The notes below the pieces were generated by a model. It did not search any database. It was given only the letters and a program-made list of their open reading frames with translations, and had not been told where the DNA came from. 64,000 nucleotides of DNA, from contig JAVGWX010000018.1 in the NCBI GenBank assembly GCA_036924085.1, positions 18,479,464 through 18,543,463 on the forward strand. Reading direction: 5' to 3'. The position numbers and the translations under genes are program-made. Each line of letters begins with the position of its first letter. Positions within the stretch are counted from its first letter, which is position 1. The stretch comes from Ariolimax columbianus (Eukaryota > Mollusca > Gastropoda > Stylommatophora > Arionidae). This document shows positions 52,876 through 63,599 of the stretch, in pieces.

Positions 52876-53110
52876 CGGCGTGGGCCAGTGGTTAAGTGAC
52901 ACGACTCATAATCCGAAGGCACTGGGTTCGATCCTCATCACAGCACCGGCCGTTACCCCAGGCAAGCAAACCCTTTGAAAATACAGGAGGAAGCAGACCC
53001 TTACATAAAATGCATGCAGAAGTCAGATGCACCGGGCCGACAGGGGCAAAATAAAAACCACAATGCAACGCACACCCCCTTGGGGATAAGAGAAAATAAG
53101 GCAAACGTCA
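52876..53110 (+). mobile_element. SINE B, copy 4 (full length)
   Basis: Starts GGCGTGGGCCAGTGGTTAAG (A box) and continues with GGGTTCGATCC (B box), GCACCGGCCGTTACCCC, GGAAGCAGACCCTTACAT, AAATGCATGCAGAAGTC and CAATGCAACGCACACCCCC. It ends in GAAAATAAGGCAAACG and an A-rich tail. This is the most complete copy. No clear target duplication because the 3' flank was rearranged (next entry). Confidence 0.85.
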
Positions 53111-53335
53111 AAAACTAAATTCCCAAACTGTAGGTAACTTGGTTTTCCTCGTATATTGTCACTCAGAACTAACACTCCCACCCCCCTCATACCCCCCCCC
53201 CCCCCCCACACACATATGTCTTGCGGATGAGAAAAAATAAGGCAAAAGGAAAAAACAAACAAACAAACAAAAAATCCCAAAATGTAGTTAACTTGGTTTT
53301 ACTCGTATATTAACAGTCAGAATTAAATCCCCCTA
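53080..53335. repeat. Tandem duplication of SINE tail plus flank (about 110 bp)
   Basis: GGATAAGAGAAAATAAGGC, CCCAAACTGTAGGTAACTTG and CTCGTATATTGTCAC at 53092-53165 recur as GGATGAGAAAAAATAAGGC, CCCAAAATGTAGTTAACTTG and CTCGTATATTAACAG at 53225-53315, separated by a C-run. Confidence 0.8.
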
Positions 53336-53339
53336 AATA

Positions 53340-54285
53340 TGTCACCGAAATCCAGATCATTCGGAGCCCATTTGCAACATGTTTAATTATTCATTGTGCA
53401 GAACTCCAGATTTCCGTGTTGTTTTATAGTGAGAGACGGTCGCTGTTTTTAAGGAGTCTAGTCCCTTTTCTAGCATGTCTGACTTTAGGTTGATGTGACA
53501 TTGAAGACTCTACTAAGTTTTTGGTTTTCCCTTTTCCCTGTGACGTTGTCTGTTCACTTCTCTGTTGCACGCTGAGGTGACTCTTCAGGTTGCATCTCCA
53601 TTTGGAGCGGTCTACAGCTTTGTCTTCCTAAGATGTCAGACCCATAGAGATACATCTATTGTAATGTGCATCAGATAATTACTTGGCTGTCATTATTTTG
53701 GTGTTCTAATAAGGAACGTATAATGGTTTAATAATTACAGGCAGGGGTTCTCAGCCTAATGGTCGTTAGCTCCCACGGTGCTCTTTTAATGGTATTTGGT
53801 GTTCACGTCATGCAGGTAAAAAAGTGCCCGCGAGCACCACCGCCCACGAGACCCGTTTTTTTCAATTTAACCTTTGTCTTCCAAACCCAAACTAATAATG
53901 CTGATATCCATCCATTATATCTCAGGCAACCTGAAAGTTCTTAAGTTGCGCGTTTGCTGACAGTACACGAATTTACAGCTCAATGTTCTAAAAAATGTAT
54001 CACTGCATGGTTTGATCTGAGAAGTTCCCAGTATGCTGGTCAGGGTCAGTTTTGTGTTGTTCGATAAGGAGGAGTTCATAACCTTTTCAGGAGCACAAGA
54101 TACAAAAAGGTTCAAAATACTGCGGAGGGTTTCTGTCAAATGTCTGGCTATATTGGTGACGACCTGTCTGTAAGGGAAATCTTTCTCACTTTTGAAATAC
54201 CTAAAGAACAGATAATGATCACGATTAACTAATTCACACCTGCGATGCTGTTTACGTGTAGCTACAAGCGATATATTTGTGAGTT
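53340..54285. other. No recognised gene; possible hAT-like terminus near 53743
   Basis: CAGGGGTTCTCAGCCTA near 53743 resembles the ends of some hAT transposons, but no partner terminus or transposase was found. Confidence 0.25.
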
Positions 54286-54288
54286 CCG

Positions 54289-55462
54289 ATGCTTCCTCGG
54301 CGAAAGACCAGAGGAATGAGAGGTGGAAGAAGAATACACAAACAAATGCACCCAGAAACAGATACCTCAAAGCTCCACCCCAGCGATAAAAGAGAAGGGA
54401 AGGGCTACCGAGAAAATGAGGCACACGCTGACACCATACTGTACGCATACGAACCCTTCACTAGAAGTCTTGACAATGTCTTGCCTCTAGAACATGTTGA
54501 GTCCGGACGAGAGAGTGAGGAAGATCCTGCGCACATCTCCCTCACTATAAACACATTGCGCAACTCACGACATCACCCTACAGATCACACCCTGACTAGC
54601 AGCTCGCAACTGGCAGGGCCCCCAAACTGCAGCGGCGGAACAGGCAGAAAACGATCACGAAAACTACCCATCACGATTGCAACATGGAATCTCCGCACGC
54701 TACTGGACAACACCAAAGCAAACATACCCGAACGACGGACAGCACTGATCGCAAGGGAACTGGCTAGATACAACATCTGCATAGCTGCCCTGAGCGAGAC
54801 ACGACTGGCAGAGGAAGGGCAGATCACAGAAGAAGGCGCTGGTTATACTTTCTTCTGGAGCGGCCGCAGCAAAGAAGAACGCCGTGAAGCTGGAGTTGGC
54901 TTTGCCATCAAGATCAACAACATGGTCGACAAGCTCACAAGAATGCCCAGAGGAATTAATGACCGCCTGATTACACTGCGTCTCCCCCTAATAGGAGGGC
55001 GCCATGCAACACTCATCAGTGCATACGCACCCACAATGACAAATCCTCAGGAAACAAAAGATAAGTTTTATGAGGACCTTGATGCGCTCATCGCTGCAGT
55101 CCCAAAATCTGACAAAATGGTCATCCTCGGTGATTTTAACGCTAGGGTTGCCACAGACCATACAGCCTGGGAGGGGGCCATTGGCAGACATGGTATCGGA
55201 AAATGCAATAGTAACGGACTGCTCCTTCTGAGGACATGTGCCGCAAATGAACTACTCATTACAAACACAGCTTTCTGACTTCCTGTCCGAAATAGAACCA
55301 CATGAATGCACCCAAGATCCCGCCACTGGCACCTCATTGACTACATTAACATCAGACGTAGGGATCGAGCGGATGCTATGGTAACGAAGAGCATGTGTGG
55401 TGCAGAATGTTGGACAGACCATCGACTTGTCATTGCCAAGCTAAACTTCAAGATCTAGCCCA
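54289..55462 (+). pseudogene. LINE apurinic/apyrimidinic endonuclease domain
   Basis: Would nick target DNA to prime reverse transcription. The frame is open 54289-55278 (329 codons). After a poorly conserved N-terminus of about 125 residues it shows the EEP-fold motifs 'ATWNLRTL' (Asn, near residue 129), 'SETRL' (Glu, near 169), 'GVGFAIK', 'SAYAP' (near 242) and 'GDFNAR' (Asp/Asn, near 280). A TGA at 55276 interrupts it, and the frame resumes to the terminal 'WTDHRLV' (Asp-His) near 55420. There is another stop at 55456. All catalytic residues are still recognisable, so inactivation is fairly recent. The Met at 54289 is the first in frame; the true start is unproven. Confidence 0.85.
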
Positions 55463-55464
55463 AA

Positions 55465-57145
55465 ATGCGCCCCCAGGGAAAGAAACCACAGAGGAGGCTA
55501 AATGTCTCTCAGCTGAAATACGAACCCACGAGAGGAGGCTTCCAGGAAGAGCTTGAGGGCAGACTATCTGAGCTTCGTTTTGAAAAGAACGACATCGAAG
55601 AGAACTGGGCATCATTGAGAAACACACTCTACGATACAGCTGTTCAACACATTGGCCCACTCACGCGCAAGCATAAGGGCTGGTTTGATGAGAACGATCT
55701 CGAAATACAGGGCCTTCTCGATGCAAAACATGAAGCGCAAAGGGAATACCAGTGCAAAAGCTGCCTTCAATACTGCTTGCAAAGCTGTCCAGACCAAGCT
55801 TAGAGAGATGCAAGACTCCTGGCTCAGCAAAAGAGCTGACAAAATTGAGATGTTCGCCGAGCGTCATGACACCAAACGGTTTTACGAGGCACTGAAAGCT
55901 CTCTACGGCCCGCAGCCCTCTAGTAATACTCCAGTTCGCAGTGCGGATGGGGTACTGCTAACAGATAAGGTTCAGATTCTAGACAGATGGGCAGACCACT
56001 TCTGCAAAATACTAAACCACCCATCGTCCATAAATGAAGAGGCCATCCGGCGAATGCTGCAGGTGGAACTGAACCTTGCGTTGGATGAAGTCATTACTGA
56101 GGAGGAAGTCGACAGGGCAATCAGTTCACTATCTATAGGAAAAGCTCCAGGAGCTGATGCAATACCAGCAGAGGTATATAAGACAGCTGGCCCATCCCTC
56201 ACCAAAAGGATCACTGAACTCTTCTGTCACATATGGGCTGAAGGAAAAATTCCGCAGGAGCTAAAGGACGCCTCAATCGTTTACCTGTACAAAAGAAAAG
56301 GCAACCGTCATGAATGCGACAATCATCGTGGAATATCGCTACTCTCCGTAGCAGGCAAGATCCTAGCGCGCTTACTGCTAAACAGGCTCAACAAACACCT
56401 TGAACAAAGCCACCACCTCCAAGAAAGCCAACGTGGATTCAGAGCCGGAAGAGGAACAGTGGACATGATTTTTGCCGCTCGCCAAGTACAAGAGAGGTGT
56501 CGAGAACAAAATCAGGCCTTGTACACCACATTTATTGATTTGACAAAGGCATTTGATACAGTTAACAGAGGAGGGCTGTGGATGATAATGTCTAAGTTTG
56601 GCTGCCCCAACAAGTTCATAACAATGGTAAAACAGCTACATGAAGGCATGTGTGTTCGTGTACTGGACAGCGGTGCAATCTCTAAAACGTTTCTGGTATC
56701 AAACGGAGTAAAACAAGGATGTGTACTCGCCCCGACTTTGTTCAGCATGATGTTCGCGGCCACGATGACAGACGCCTTCAGATCATTGGAGCTTGGAATA
56801 TCCATAAAGTACCGCACAGATGGCAAATTACTCAATTCCAGAAGAATGAAGGCCAAAACCAAAGTGGCTGGCGACATAATCAGGGAACTTGTATTTGCTG
56901 ACGACTGCGCTCTAATGAGCAACTCAGAACTGAATACGCAGGTTGGAATGGACCAGTTCTCTGCCGCATGCGAAAATGTTGGCCTGACCATAAATGCAAA
57001 AAAAAACAGAGGTCATGTACCAACCAGCACCAGGCATGCCGTACACAAAACCAGAGACTACAGCCAGCGGGCAGACGTTGAATGCCGTAGACAAATTCAC
57101 ATATCTGGGCAGCACGTTGTCGAGATCTGTCAGCCTAGACGATGA
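55465..57145 (+). pseudogene. LINE reverse transcriptase domain
   Basis: The linker begins at 55465 in one frame and shifts near 55740-55760 to the frame open to 57145. RT blocks in the latter, numbered from 55652: 'GKAPGADAIPAE' near 166, 'CDNHRGISLLSVAGKI' near 226, 'FIDLTKAFDTVNR' near 293, 'NGVKQGCVLAPTLFS' near 350 and the catalytic 'FADDCAL' near 414, followed by 'GLTINAKK'. The frame is lost at a nine-A run (about 56997-57005), a typical slippage site. All catalytic Asp residues are present. Compared with the I-type LINE in this window, it lacks RNase H and uses the 'VKQGCVL' form of the palm. Confidence 0.85.
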
Positions 57146-57852
57146 GGTGGCAAGTAGAATAGCAAAGGCCAGCACAGCCTTTGGTAGAATGCGCTCGATG
57201 GTCTGGGCACGTCGTGGCATCAGCGTCAAGACCAAACTCAAAGTCTACCGTGCAACCATCATTCCAACCCTACTATACGCTTGCGAAAGCTGGACTGTAT
57301 ACTCTGGACACGCAAGGAGGTTAAACCACTTCCACACAGGTTGCCTGAGGCAAATATTCCACATCCGATGGCAAGATCGTGTCACTGACATCGAGGTTCT
57401 CTCGAGGGCTAACATGCCCAGCATCCATGCACTGCTAGTAAAAGCACGACTAGGATGGGCCGAACACCTCGTCCGTATGTCAGACGAGCGGCTCCCAAAG
57501 AAGCTTCTCTACGGCGAACTGAGAGAGGGATGGCGAGAGAGAGGGCGCCCAAAAAACTTTTAAAGACGGTCTGAAGGACTCACTAAAAAGTTGCCAGATA
57601 GACATCGACACCTGGGAATGTCTTGCGCAAAACAGATCTGACTGGAGAAGTGCAGTCAAATCGGGGGTAGCTGCCGGTGAAGACGACCGTGCTGTGAAAG
57701 CCCAGAACAGACGCGAGACGCGGAAATCCCGAGCAGCGGGAACACCATCCCCTTCTACAATCCTCGTGTGCCCGATATGTAGCAGATGTTTTCGTGCTCG
57801 CATTGGCCTGTTCAGCCACATGCGCACGAAAACCCCACAGGGAAATCTGTGA
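56994..57852 (+). pseudogene. LINE RT thumb and C-terminal finger region
   Basis: Frame 56994-57563 reads 'KFTYLGSTLSRSVSLDDEVA', 'TKLKVYRATIIPTLLYACES', 'WTVYSGHARRLNHFHTGCLR', 'RWQDRVTDIEVLSRA' and 'RLGWAEHLVRMSDERLPKKL', ending prematurely after 'GRPKNF'. An extra base in an A-run near 57550 is likely, because 'DGLKDSLKSCQIDIDTWECL' and 'NRSDWRSAV' continue in another frame. That continuation ends with 'CPICSRCFRARIGLFSHM', a C2H-type finger near 57770-57823, the same layout as 18450-19165. Confidence 0.85.
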
Positions 57853-57892
57853 CAAGGATGATGTCGGCGGTCCTCATCGACAACGATGGACA

Positions 57893-58300
57893 GCTATTAT
57901 TATTATTACAAGCGATAGCAGAGTGGCACAGCTCTCGCCCCTCAAGGGGGTCGCTGTAGTAGAGAGACGATTCCGCCCCTGAAAGGGGGGGGGGTGTGGG
58001 GGGGGGGGGTGTGGGGTGTGTGTGTGCTGCAGCATAAAGGAACTTTCGCCCCTGAAAGGTACCACTATAGCAGAGAGGCACGGCTATGGCATCTCAAGGG
58101 GGCCGCTGTAGCAAGAGGCGATCCCGACCCTGAAGGAAGCCACTGTAGCAGAGAGTCACGGCTTTTCACCCTCAAGGGGGCTGTTTTAGCAGAGAGGCAC
58201 GTCTCTCGTCCTTCAAGCAGGCCGCCATAGCATATAGGATTAGCTCACGCACGTTAAGGGTCCCGCTATAGCAGAGAAGATAGGCTCTCGACCCTCAAGA
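57893..58300. repeat. LINE ATT tail followed by an irregular 40-50 bp array
   Basis: TATTATTATTATTAC (57896-57910) is the LINE tail. Repeats of GTAGCAGAGAGGCACGGCT with CCTCAAGGGGGCCGCT follow, about eight irregular units, and a long G run occurs at 57986-58010. Confidence 0.8.
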
Positions 58301-58485
58301 AAACGAAATGGCGGGTTTTCGAAACCAGCAAGTTCCAAGCATTCCCTGGTTTCAAAGGAGATGCGATCTAGCATCTAGTCCTATAGAAGACGGGCGACAA
58401 ACTAGAAAGCTAAAACTAAAAATGGACAGGTTGTTAGTGGATGTGCAGATACAAATTCGGAAGAAATACTGAAATGTCTACCTGA
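58301..58485. other. No recognised feature
   Basis: Short unique stretch. Confidence 0.4.
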
Positions 58486-59452
58486 TAAGCTCCTGCCTTC
58501 CCGCCAATAAGCCACTTGCCTTCTCGCTAATAAGCCACTTGCCTTTCCGATAATAAGCCACCTACCTTTCCGCTAATAAAACACCTGCCTTCCCGATAAT
58601 AAGCCACGTGCCTTTCCGCTAATAAGCCACCTACCTTTCCGCTAATAAAACACCTGCCTTTCCGCTAATAAGCCACCTGCCTTCCCGCTAATAAACGACC
58701 TGCCTTCCCGATAATAAGCCACGTGCCTTTCCGCTAATAAGCCACCTGCCTTTCCGCTAATAAAACACGTGCCTTTCCGCTAATAAGCCACCTGCCTTCC
58801 CGCTAATAAACGACCTGCCTTCCCACTAATAAACCACCTGCCTTCCCGTAAGCCACCTGACTTCCCACTAATAAACCACCTGATTTCCCACTAATAAACC
58901 ACCTGCCTTCCCGTTAATAAGCCACCTGACTTCCCACTAATAAACCACCTGTCTTCCCACTAATAAACCACCTGTCTTCCCGTTAATAAACCACCTGTAT
59001 TCCCACTAATAAGCCACCTGACTTCCCACTAATACGCCACCTGCATTCCCGCTAATAAACCACCTGACTTCCCACTAATAAACCACCTGACTTCCCACTA
59101 ATAAACCACCTGTCTTCCCACTAATAAACCACCTGTCTTCCCGTTAATAAACCACCTGTCTTCCCACTAATAAGCCACCTGACTTCCCACTAATAAACCA
59201 CCTGTCTTCCCACTAATAAACCACCTGTCTTCCCGTTAATAAACCACCTGTCTTCCCACTAATTAGCCACCTGACTTCCCACTAATAAACCACCTGACTT
59301 CCCACTAATAAACCACCTGACTTCCCACTAATAAACCACCTGACTTCCCACTAATAAACCACCTGACTTCCCACTAATAAACCACCTGACTTCCCACTAA
59401 TAAACCACCTGTCTTCCCACTAATAAACCACCTGCCTTCCCGTTAATAAACT
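58486..59452. repeat. 23-bp minisatellite, about 42 copies
   Basis: Unit CACCTGACTTCCCACTAATA plus AAC. Left part carries GCCTTTCCGCTAATAAG, right part GACTTCCCACTAATAAAC. Each unit has TAA stops, so no false ORF arises. Confidence 0.95.
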
Positions 59453-60809
59453 AAAAAAAGTAAAGATAGGAACACGTACATACTACTGATACCTTTCTAT
59501 TACCCGGCGGCTGACACACCTCTCTCTTTGTGAATACCAGGATTACTAGAAAATCTCTATGCCTTTCTTTGGTGTTCAAAATGAATTTTACAACGACTAT
59601 TAGTTTTTAGGATTTACTATTCAAAGAGATTGTTTACCAGTCGTTTGTCCTCAGCACCATTTTTTATGGTCGTGACACATGGTCTATCTACACACACCAG
59701 GAGATGCGGCTACACGGCTTGTAGGTGATATGTCTGTGAAGAGTCCTGGCGGTTGGGTGACAGGACAAGATCTTTCACGAAGAGGTATTGGCGCTGTCAC
59801 TATCTTTTCAATCTCAGTCTTCGAAGGCTCCGATGGGCGGGACACACTAGAAGGGTGGATGATGGCAGAATATACCAAAGGATCTTTTCTATAGAGAACT
59901 ACAGTTAGGGAAAAGGTCTCGGACTGGCCACTACTTCGGTACAAGGATGTATGCAAGCGGGATATGAATGATGCAGGCGTCGATTTTGAATCATAGGAAC
60001 AGGACGCCGTGGATCGTGTTGCATGGAGAAGCAGGATTTAGTATGGATTACAAACAAAGGATAAGCTAAGGGCTCAGCGCGTGAGAAGACACGCCTGCCA
60101 GACGGTGACGCAAACAGTCCTTATTTTCCTTAGTACACACTGGGAATAACGCTGCTCTGCTCGGATTGGTCATGGACTGTAGTTACATCCTTTATTTTTT
60201 CAAAGCACGACTTATTATATCCGACAAGACGGAAAAGGCCAATGATACACAGACGTAAATATTTCCCGCTAACGCAAACAAAGAAAAACCAAACTTCAAA
60301 TCGATTGAGTAATAGAATTAGATGTACTGCTCCGAAGCTGTGTCTGTCTGTATTTACTTAAACACAAAATGGCTACTTTGATTTGTCACTGGGTAATAAT
60401 CTTTGTCACGTTAGTGAACGAATAATGATATCACTGTCAAAAATGATGATTTTGGCAAACTAGACAAACTAGAGAGCCATTACCATTTACCTGTCACTCC
60501 AAATGATAGAGCATATGATTAAATGTACACTAATCAGCTTTTAGGAATTCTGAATCCATTTCTTTGCAATGTGGTTTCGGTAGCAATAATTCTAATTTGA
60601 TGAGTTTGCTAGGCCAATACAAAACCTTCCACAGTCGACTCTTCGGTGAACTGAAATATATATATTTATACAAAACTTGACACATTTTAGGGTGGCTCAC
60701 AAGTTAGTCAAAAATTTCACCAGTCAGCATGGTCGGACTAGAGTCATACAATTTATGTTAACAAATTTGGTACGATGAGGCTAACGTCTGGTCAGGCAAA
60801 CCACAGTGA
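59453..60809. other. No recognised feature
   Basis: A 71-codon frame at 59679-59894 (and its antisense) has no known motif. Otherwise AT-rich unique sequence. Confidence 0.35.
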
Positions 60810-60851
60810 TCAGACAATGTTAGCCAGTGCCAGGAGAAATATACTGGCCAA

Positions 60852-60933
60852 GACCCTCACCTGACCTCCTCGTTGGTCGTCCTGGAAACGGGCTGTTGTC
60901 GAAGACAACAGCCTGGCTAACAAGGTGAGGGTC
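60852..60933. repeat. Nested hairpin
   Basis: GACCCTCACCT at 60852-60862 pairs with AGGTGAGGGTC at 60923-60933. Inside, GGCTGTTGTC, loop GAA, GACAACAGCC (60891-60913) forms a perfect 10-bp stem. Confidence 0.85.
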
Positions 60934-61095
60934 GACGTGATCCCCGTAGTAGTAAGTGATACGCAGATGAAGCCAAGCATTGCACAACCGCCTGGAAGAG
61001 CCCGGTCCACTTTATCTCCACGTTCGGGATGTCAGAAAAGCTACTGCATTTTGCCACAAGTTCCGTCCTTTTCAGGGTGCACAAAAAGGGTTACC
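60897..61095 (-). repeat. Dispersed repeat E, copy 2 (inverted relative to copy 3)
   Basis: Reverse complement of 61545-61710: CGTAGTAGTAAGTGATACGC, CAGATGAAGCCAAGCATTGC and TTTTCAGGGTGCACAAAA. Its middle carries about 40 extra bases. Confidence 0.75.
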
Positions 61096-61116
61096 AACCC
61101 ATTTTGGGCATTAGCA

Positions 61117-61212
61117 AACAACCAACCAACCAACCAACCAATAACCAACCATCCCAACCAGTCAGCCAGCCAAGTAAGCAAGCAAGCAACCAACCAACCA
61201 ACCAACTAACCA
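61117..61212. repeat. (AACC)n with AAGC/AGCC variants
   Basis: Tetranucleotide run. Confidence 0.9.
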
Positions 61213-61544
61213 TGTTAACAAATTTAAATGAGGCACTCATTCCCTTTTATTTCTACGTAATAATGCGTAACACGCCAACATATTAATATTACACAGTATT
61301 AATCTATTTCTTCTTAAGAAAAAATGCACTCCTGTCAGAGGCATGCCGTTTGTACCCTTGGACATTCTTGGTAGTTTTAGCACGGAAGTACCATTTATCG
61401 ATGGCTTTAGTAAGTTTTGTGGTAGTAGAGGTCCATTTAGATTAACCATCAAAAGCTAGCTTATGTACAATCTATTCTAACCGTAATATGATTACTAATC
61501 GTGTGAGAGTTGTTATGTAGTAACGACTGAAATCGTAATTAACG

Positions 61545-61710
61545 ATTGTTGTTTGCGAATGCCCACAATGAACAGGTTCCTCTTTTGTGCACCTTGAAAA
61601 TGCTGAAGGGATCCTCCAGACGGTTGTGCTATGTTTGGCTTCATCTGCGTGTCGCTCACTACTACGGTGATCACATTGATCCATCAACTTGTTAGTCCGG
61701 CTGCCATGAA
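61545..61710 (+). repeat. Dispersed repeat E, copy 3
   Basis: TTTTGTGCACCTTGAAAA, TGTTTGGCTTCATCTGCGTG and CACTACTACGGTGATCAC; forms an inverted pair with copy 2 across about 450 bp. Confidence 0.75.
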
Positions 61711-61771
61711 AACAACCCATTTTCGGAAAGGGCTACGGGGAAGTCAAGGTAAGGGTCTTGTCCGGCATGTT

Positions 61772-62148
61772 TTGCATGAACCTGACTAACATGTCTGATC
61801 AGTATATTTTGACTGACCCTGACTAACATGTATGATCAGTATATTTTGCCTGAACCTGACTAACATGTCTGATCAGTATATTTGGCTGAACCTGACTAAT
61901 ATGTCTGATCAGTATATTTTGCCTGAACCTGACTAACATGTCTGATAAGAATATTTTGCCTGACCCTGACTAATATGTCTGATCAGTATATTTTGCCTGA
62001 ACCTGACTAACATGTCTGATCAGCATATTTTGCCTGACCCTGACTAATATGTCTGATCAGTATATTTTGCCTGAACCTGACTAACATGTCTGATCAGTAT
62101 ATTTTGCCTGAACCTGACTAACATGTCTGATCAGAATACTTTGCCTGA
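61772..62148. repeat. 37-bp minisatellite, about 10 copies
   Basis: Unit contains CCTGACTAACATGTCTGATC and AGTATATTTTGCC. The CTGATCAG palindrome recurs in most units; ACATGT versus ATATGT alternates irregularly. Confidence 0.95.
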
Positions 62149-62192
62149 CCAGTCGTTAGTTTACCTTCCCCGATTAACGATTACATACTAGT

Positions 62193-62227
62193 GTTTTTTT
62201 TTTCTCGTCAAGCAAAAAAATAAATAA

Positions 62228-62291
<64 letters not shown>

Positions 62292-62402
62292 TCACTCCTA
62301 CACACACATACACGCGTACGTACGTATGCGCGCTCGCGCGCGCGCGCGCGCACGCACGCACACACACACACACACACACACAAACAAACAAACAAACAAA
62401 CA
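62193..62402. repeat. Compound microsatellite: T-run, (TA)n, (CGCG)n, (CA)n, (CAAA)n
   Basis: (TA) about 62232-62290, then alternating pyrimidine-purine GTACGTACGTATGCGCGC and CGCG/CACG/CACA to about 62381, then CAAA units. Confidence 0.95.
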
Positions 62403-62730
62403 TAATCTATCTAATTATCTTGCTGGCCCCATTGGGATGAGCACTCTTCTTACCAACGACTTGTATACAGTTCTGTTTTAATGAACATTTTCAGTTTAAT
62501 CCGATATGCAGACAAACAGAGAATATACTGGTTCCGTCACGCGACAAGAATGTTTTCAAACCTGCGCGTCGCTCGAGCCTGTAATTCCAGACGTCGATCC
62601 AGGGCAGAAAGATTTAAAATAAATAATAATGTATTGACTCTACAATCTGAGAAGAGATTATATAACAACGACCGCTCAGGCTGACTTACGACGTACAATA
62701 ATAATATAGTCTGCCAATGGCGTCGTATTT
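62403..62730. other. No recognised feature
   Basis: Frame 62481-62684 has a 'YWFRHATRM' string slightly like a LINE C-terminal block, but too little to call. Confidence 0.3.
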
Positions 62731-62734
62731 ATGC

Positions 62735-62840
62735 TTTGTGGCCAAAGGGTTTCGATGCTTGCCTACTCACAAGGAGGGCAGCGGATCGAATCTTCGTTAA
62801 GGCATTATAATGTTTTTCTGTTCGGGCTGATATAAACAAA
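62735..62840 (+). mobile_element. Possible tRNA-derived SINE head
   Basis: TGGCCAAAGGG (A-box-like) and GGATCGAATC (fits GWTCRANNC) about 40 bp apart. No body match elsewhere. Confidence 0.3.
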
Positions 62841-63084
62841 CAAGCCAGCAAACGACATGGCGACAGCAAAGGAAACGCGGCCTACAGTCATCCCTCTAAA
62901 AACCTATCCACATTCAATGAACTGAAATAAAGTCGAACGACAGTTTTGTTTTCTTCTTATCAATACTAATATGTGTTTTAATTGCCTCAGTTTTATTGAC
63001 ATATTCGTAAAATGAAGTGTTGGTCCGAACCTCCGTCCGTGAATTATTGTATCGCCACACCCTGTAAAGCAGAGTCTCTCAGTT
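62841..63084. other. No recognised feature
   Basis: Nothing recognised. Confidence 0.4.
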
Positions 63085-63480
63085 TCAGTTCAGTTCATCC
63101 CGTAACCCATCAGGTCGTTGGGGCACACATGAAGACCTGAAAATCCCACGCCAGCTCTCTCTGTCTGTCGCCGCCTGACGTATCTCACCGTGACGAAGGC
63201 CTGACCACTCAGCGATGTTGTTCACCCATCTCTTCCTTGGACGTCCTCGCCCTCTCTGTCCCGGTACGGATCCAAAGAGTTTCGAGTTGGGAATTCCGTT
63301 GGACCTGGTGACGTGCCCGCACCAGGCCATCTTTCGTCTTTTGATAGTTGTGAACAGATCTTCAAAAGGACCAATAGCGTCTTCAACTCTCTGACGGATG
63401 TCTACGTTCGTGACACGATCCTTATATGTAGAGTCTCTATATCCGATGTATTGTGAAATGGTAAATTTGGTATTCGGTTT
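63085..63480 (-). pseudogene. LINE 3' end (RT C-terminal domain)
   Basis: Minus strand reads 'YIGYRDSTYKDRVTNVDIRQ' near 63460-63400, then 'RRKMAWCGHVTRSN', 'PGQRGRGRPRKRWVNNI', 'RESWRGIF' and ends '...DELN' before a stop at 63087. This is the complete C-terminal block in one frame, but the RT palm is missing upstream, where a different LINE fragment lies. Stop codons near 63480 close the frame. Confidence 0.8.
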
Positions 63481-63599
63481 GCCGATCTAGTCAACACCAA
63501 GTGGTGTTGTGTACACTTCTTTGTGGGAAACTGACGTCTCTCATGTTTGTTGTTTGACCATCGCTTCCGAAGAAGACCACATTGTCATGTGTCAATACT

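Larger units (their letters stand above)
54289..57890 (+). mobile_element. Near-full-length EN-RT LINE (RTE-like), frameshifted
   Basis: One non-LTR element covering endonuclease, RT, thumb and C-terminal finger, ending near the ATT-repeat tail at about 57893-57917. The 3' end resembles the fragments at 18450-19165 and 63600-64000, so it is a family with several members here. Clade naming (RTE-like) is inference from the single EN-RT frame and short 3' end. The three broken frames within it are annotated separately. Confidence 0.85.

Noticed and set aside
53743..53880. hAT transposon terminus
   Set aside because: Only one end-like string; no matching inverted repeat, 8-bp duplication or transposase found.
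59679..59956. Possible small gene (71 codons forward, 90 reverse)
   Set aside because: No motif, no splice or conservation evidence; overlapping open frames on both strands look like chance.
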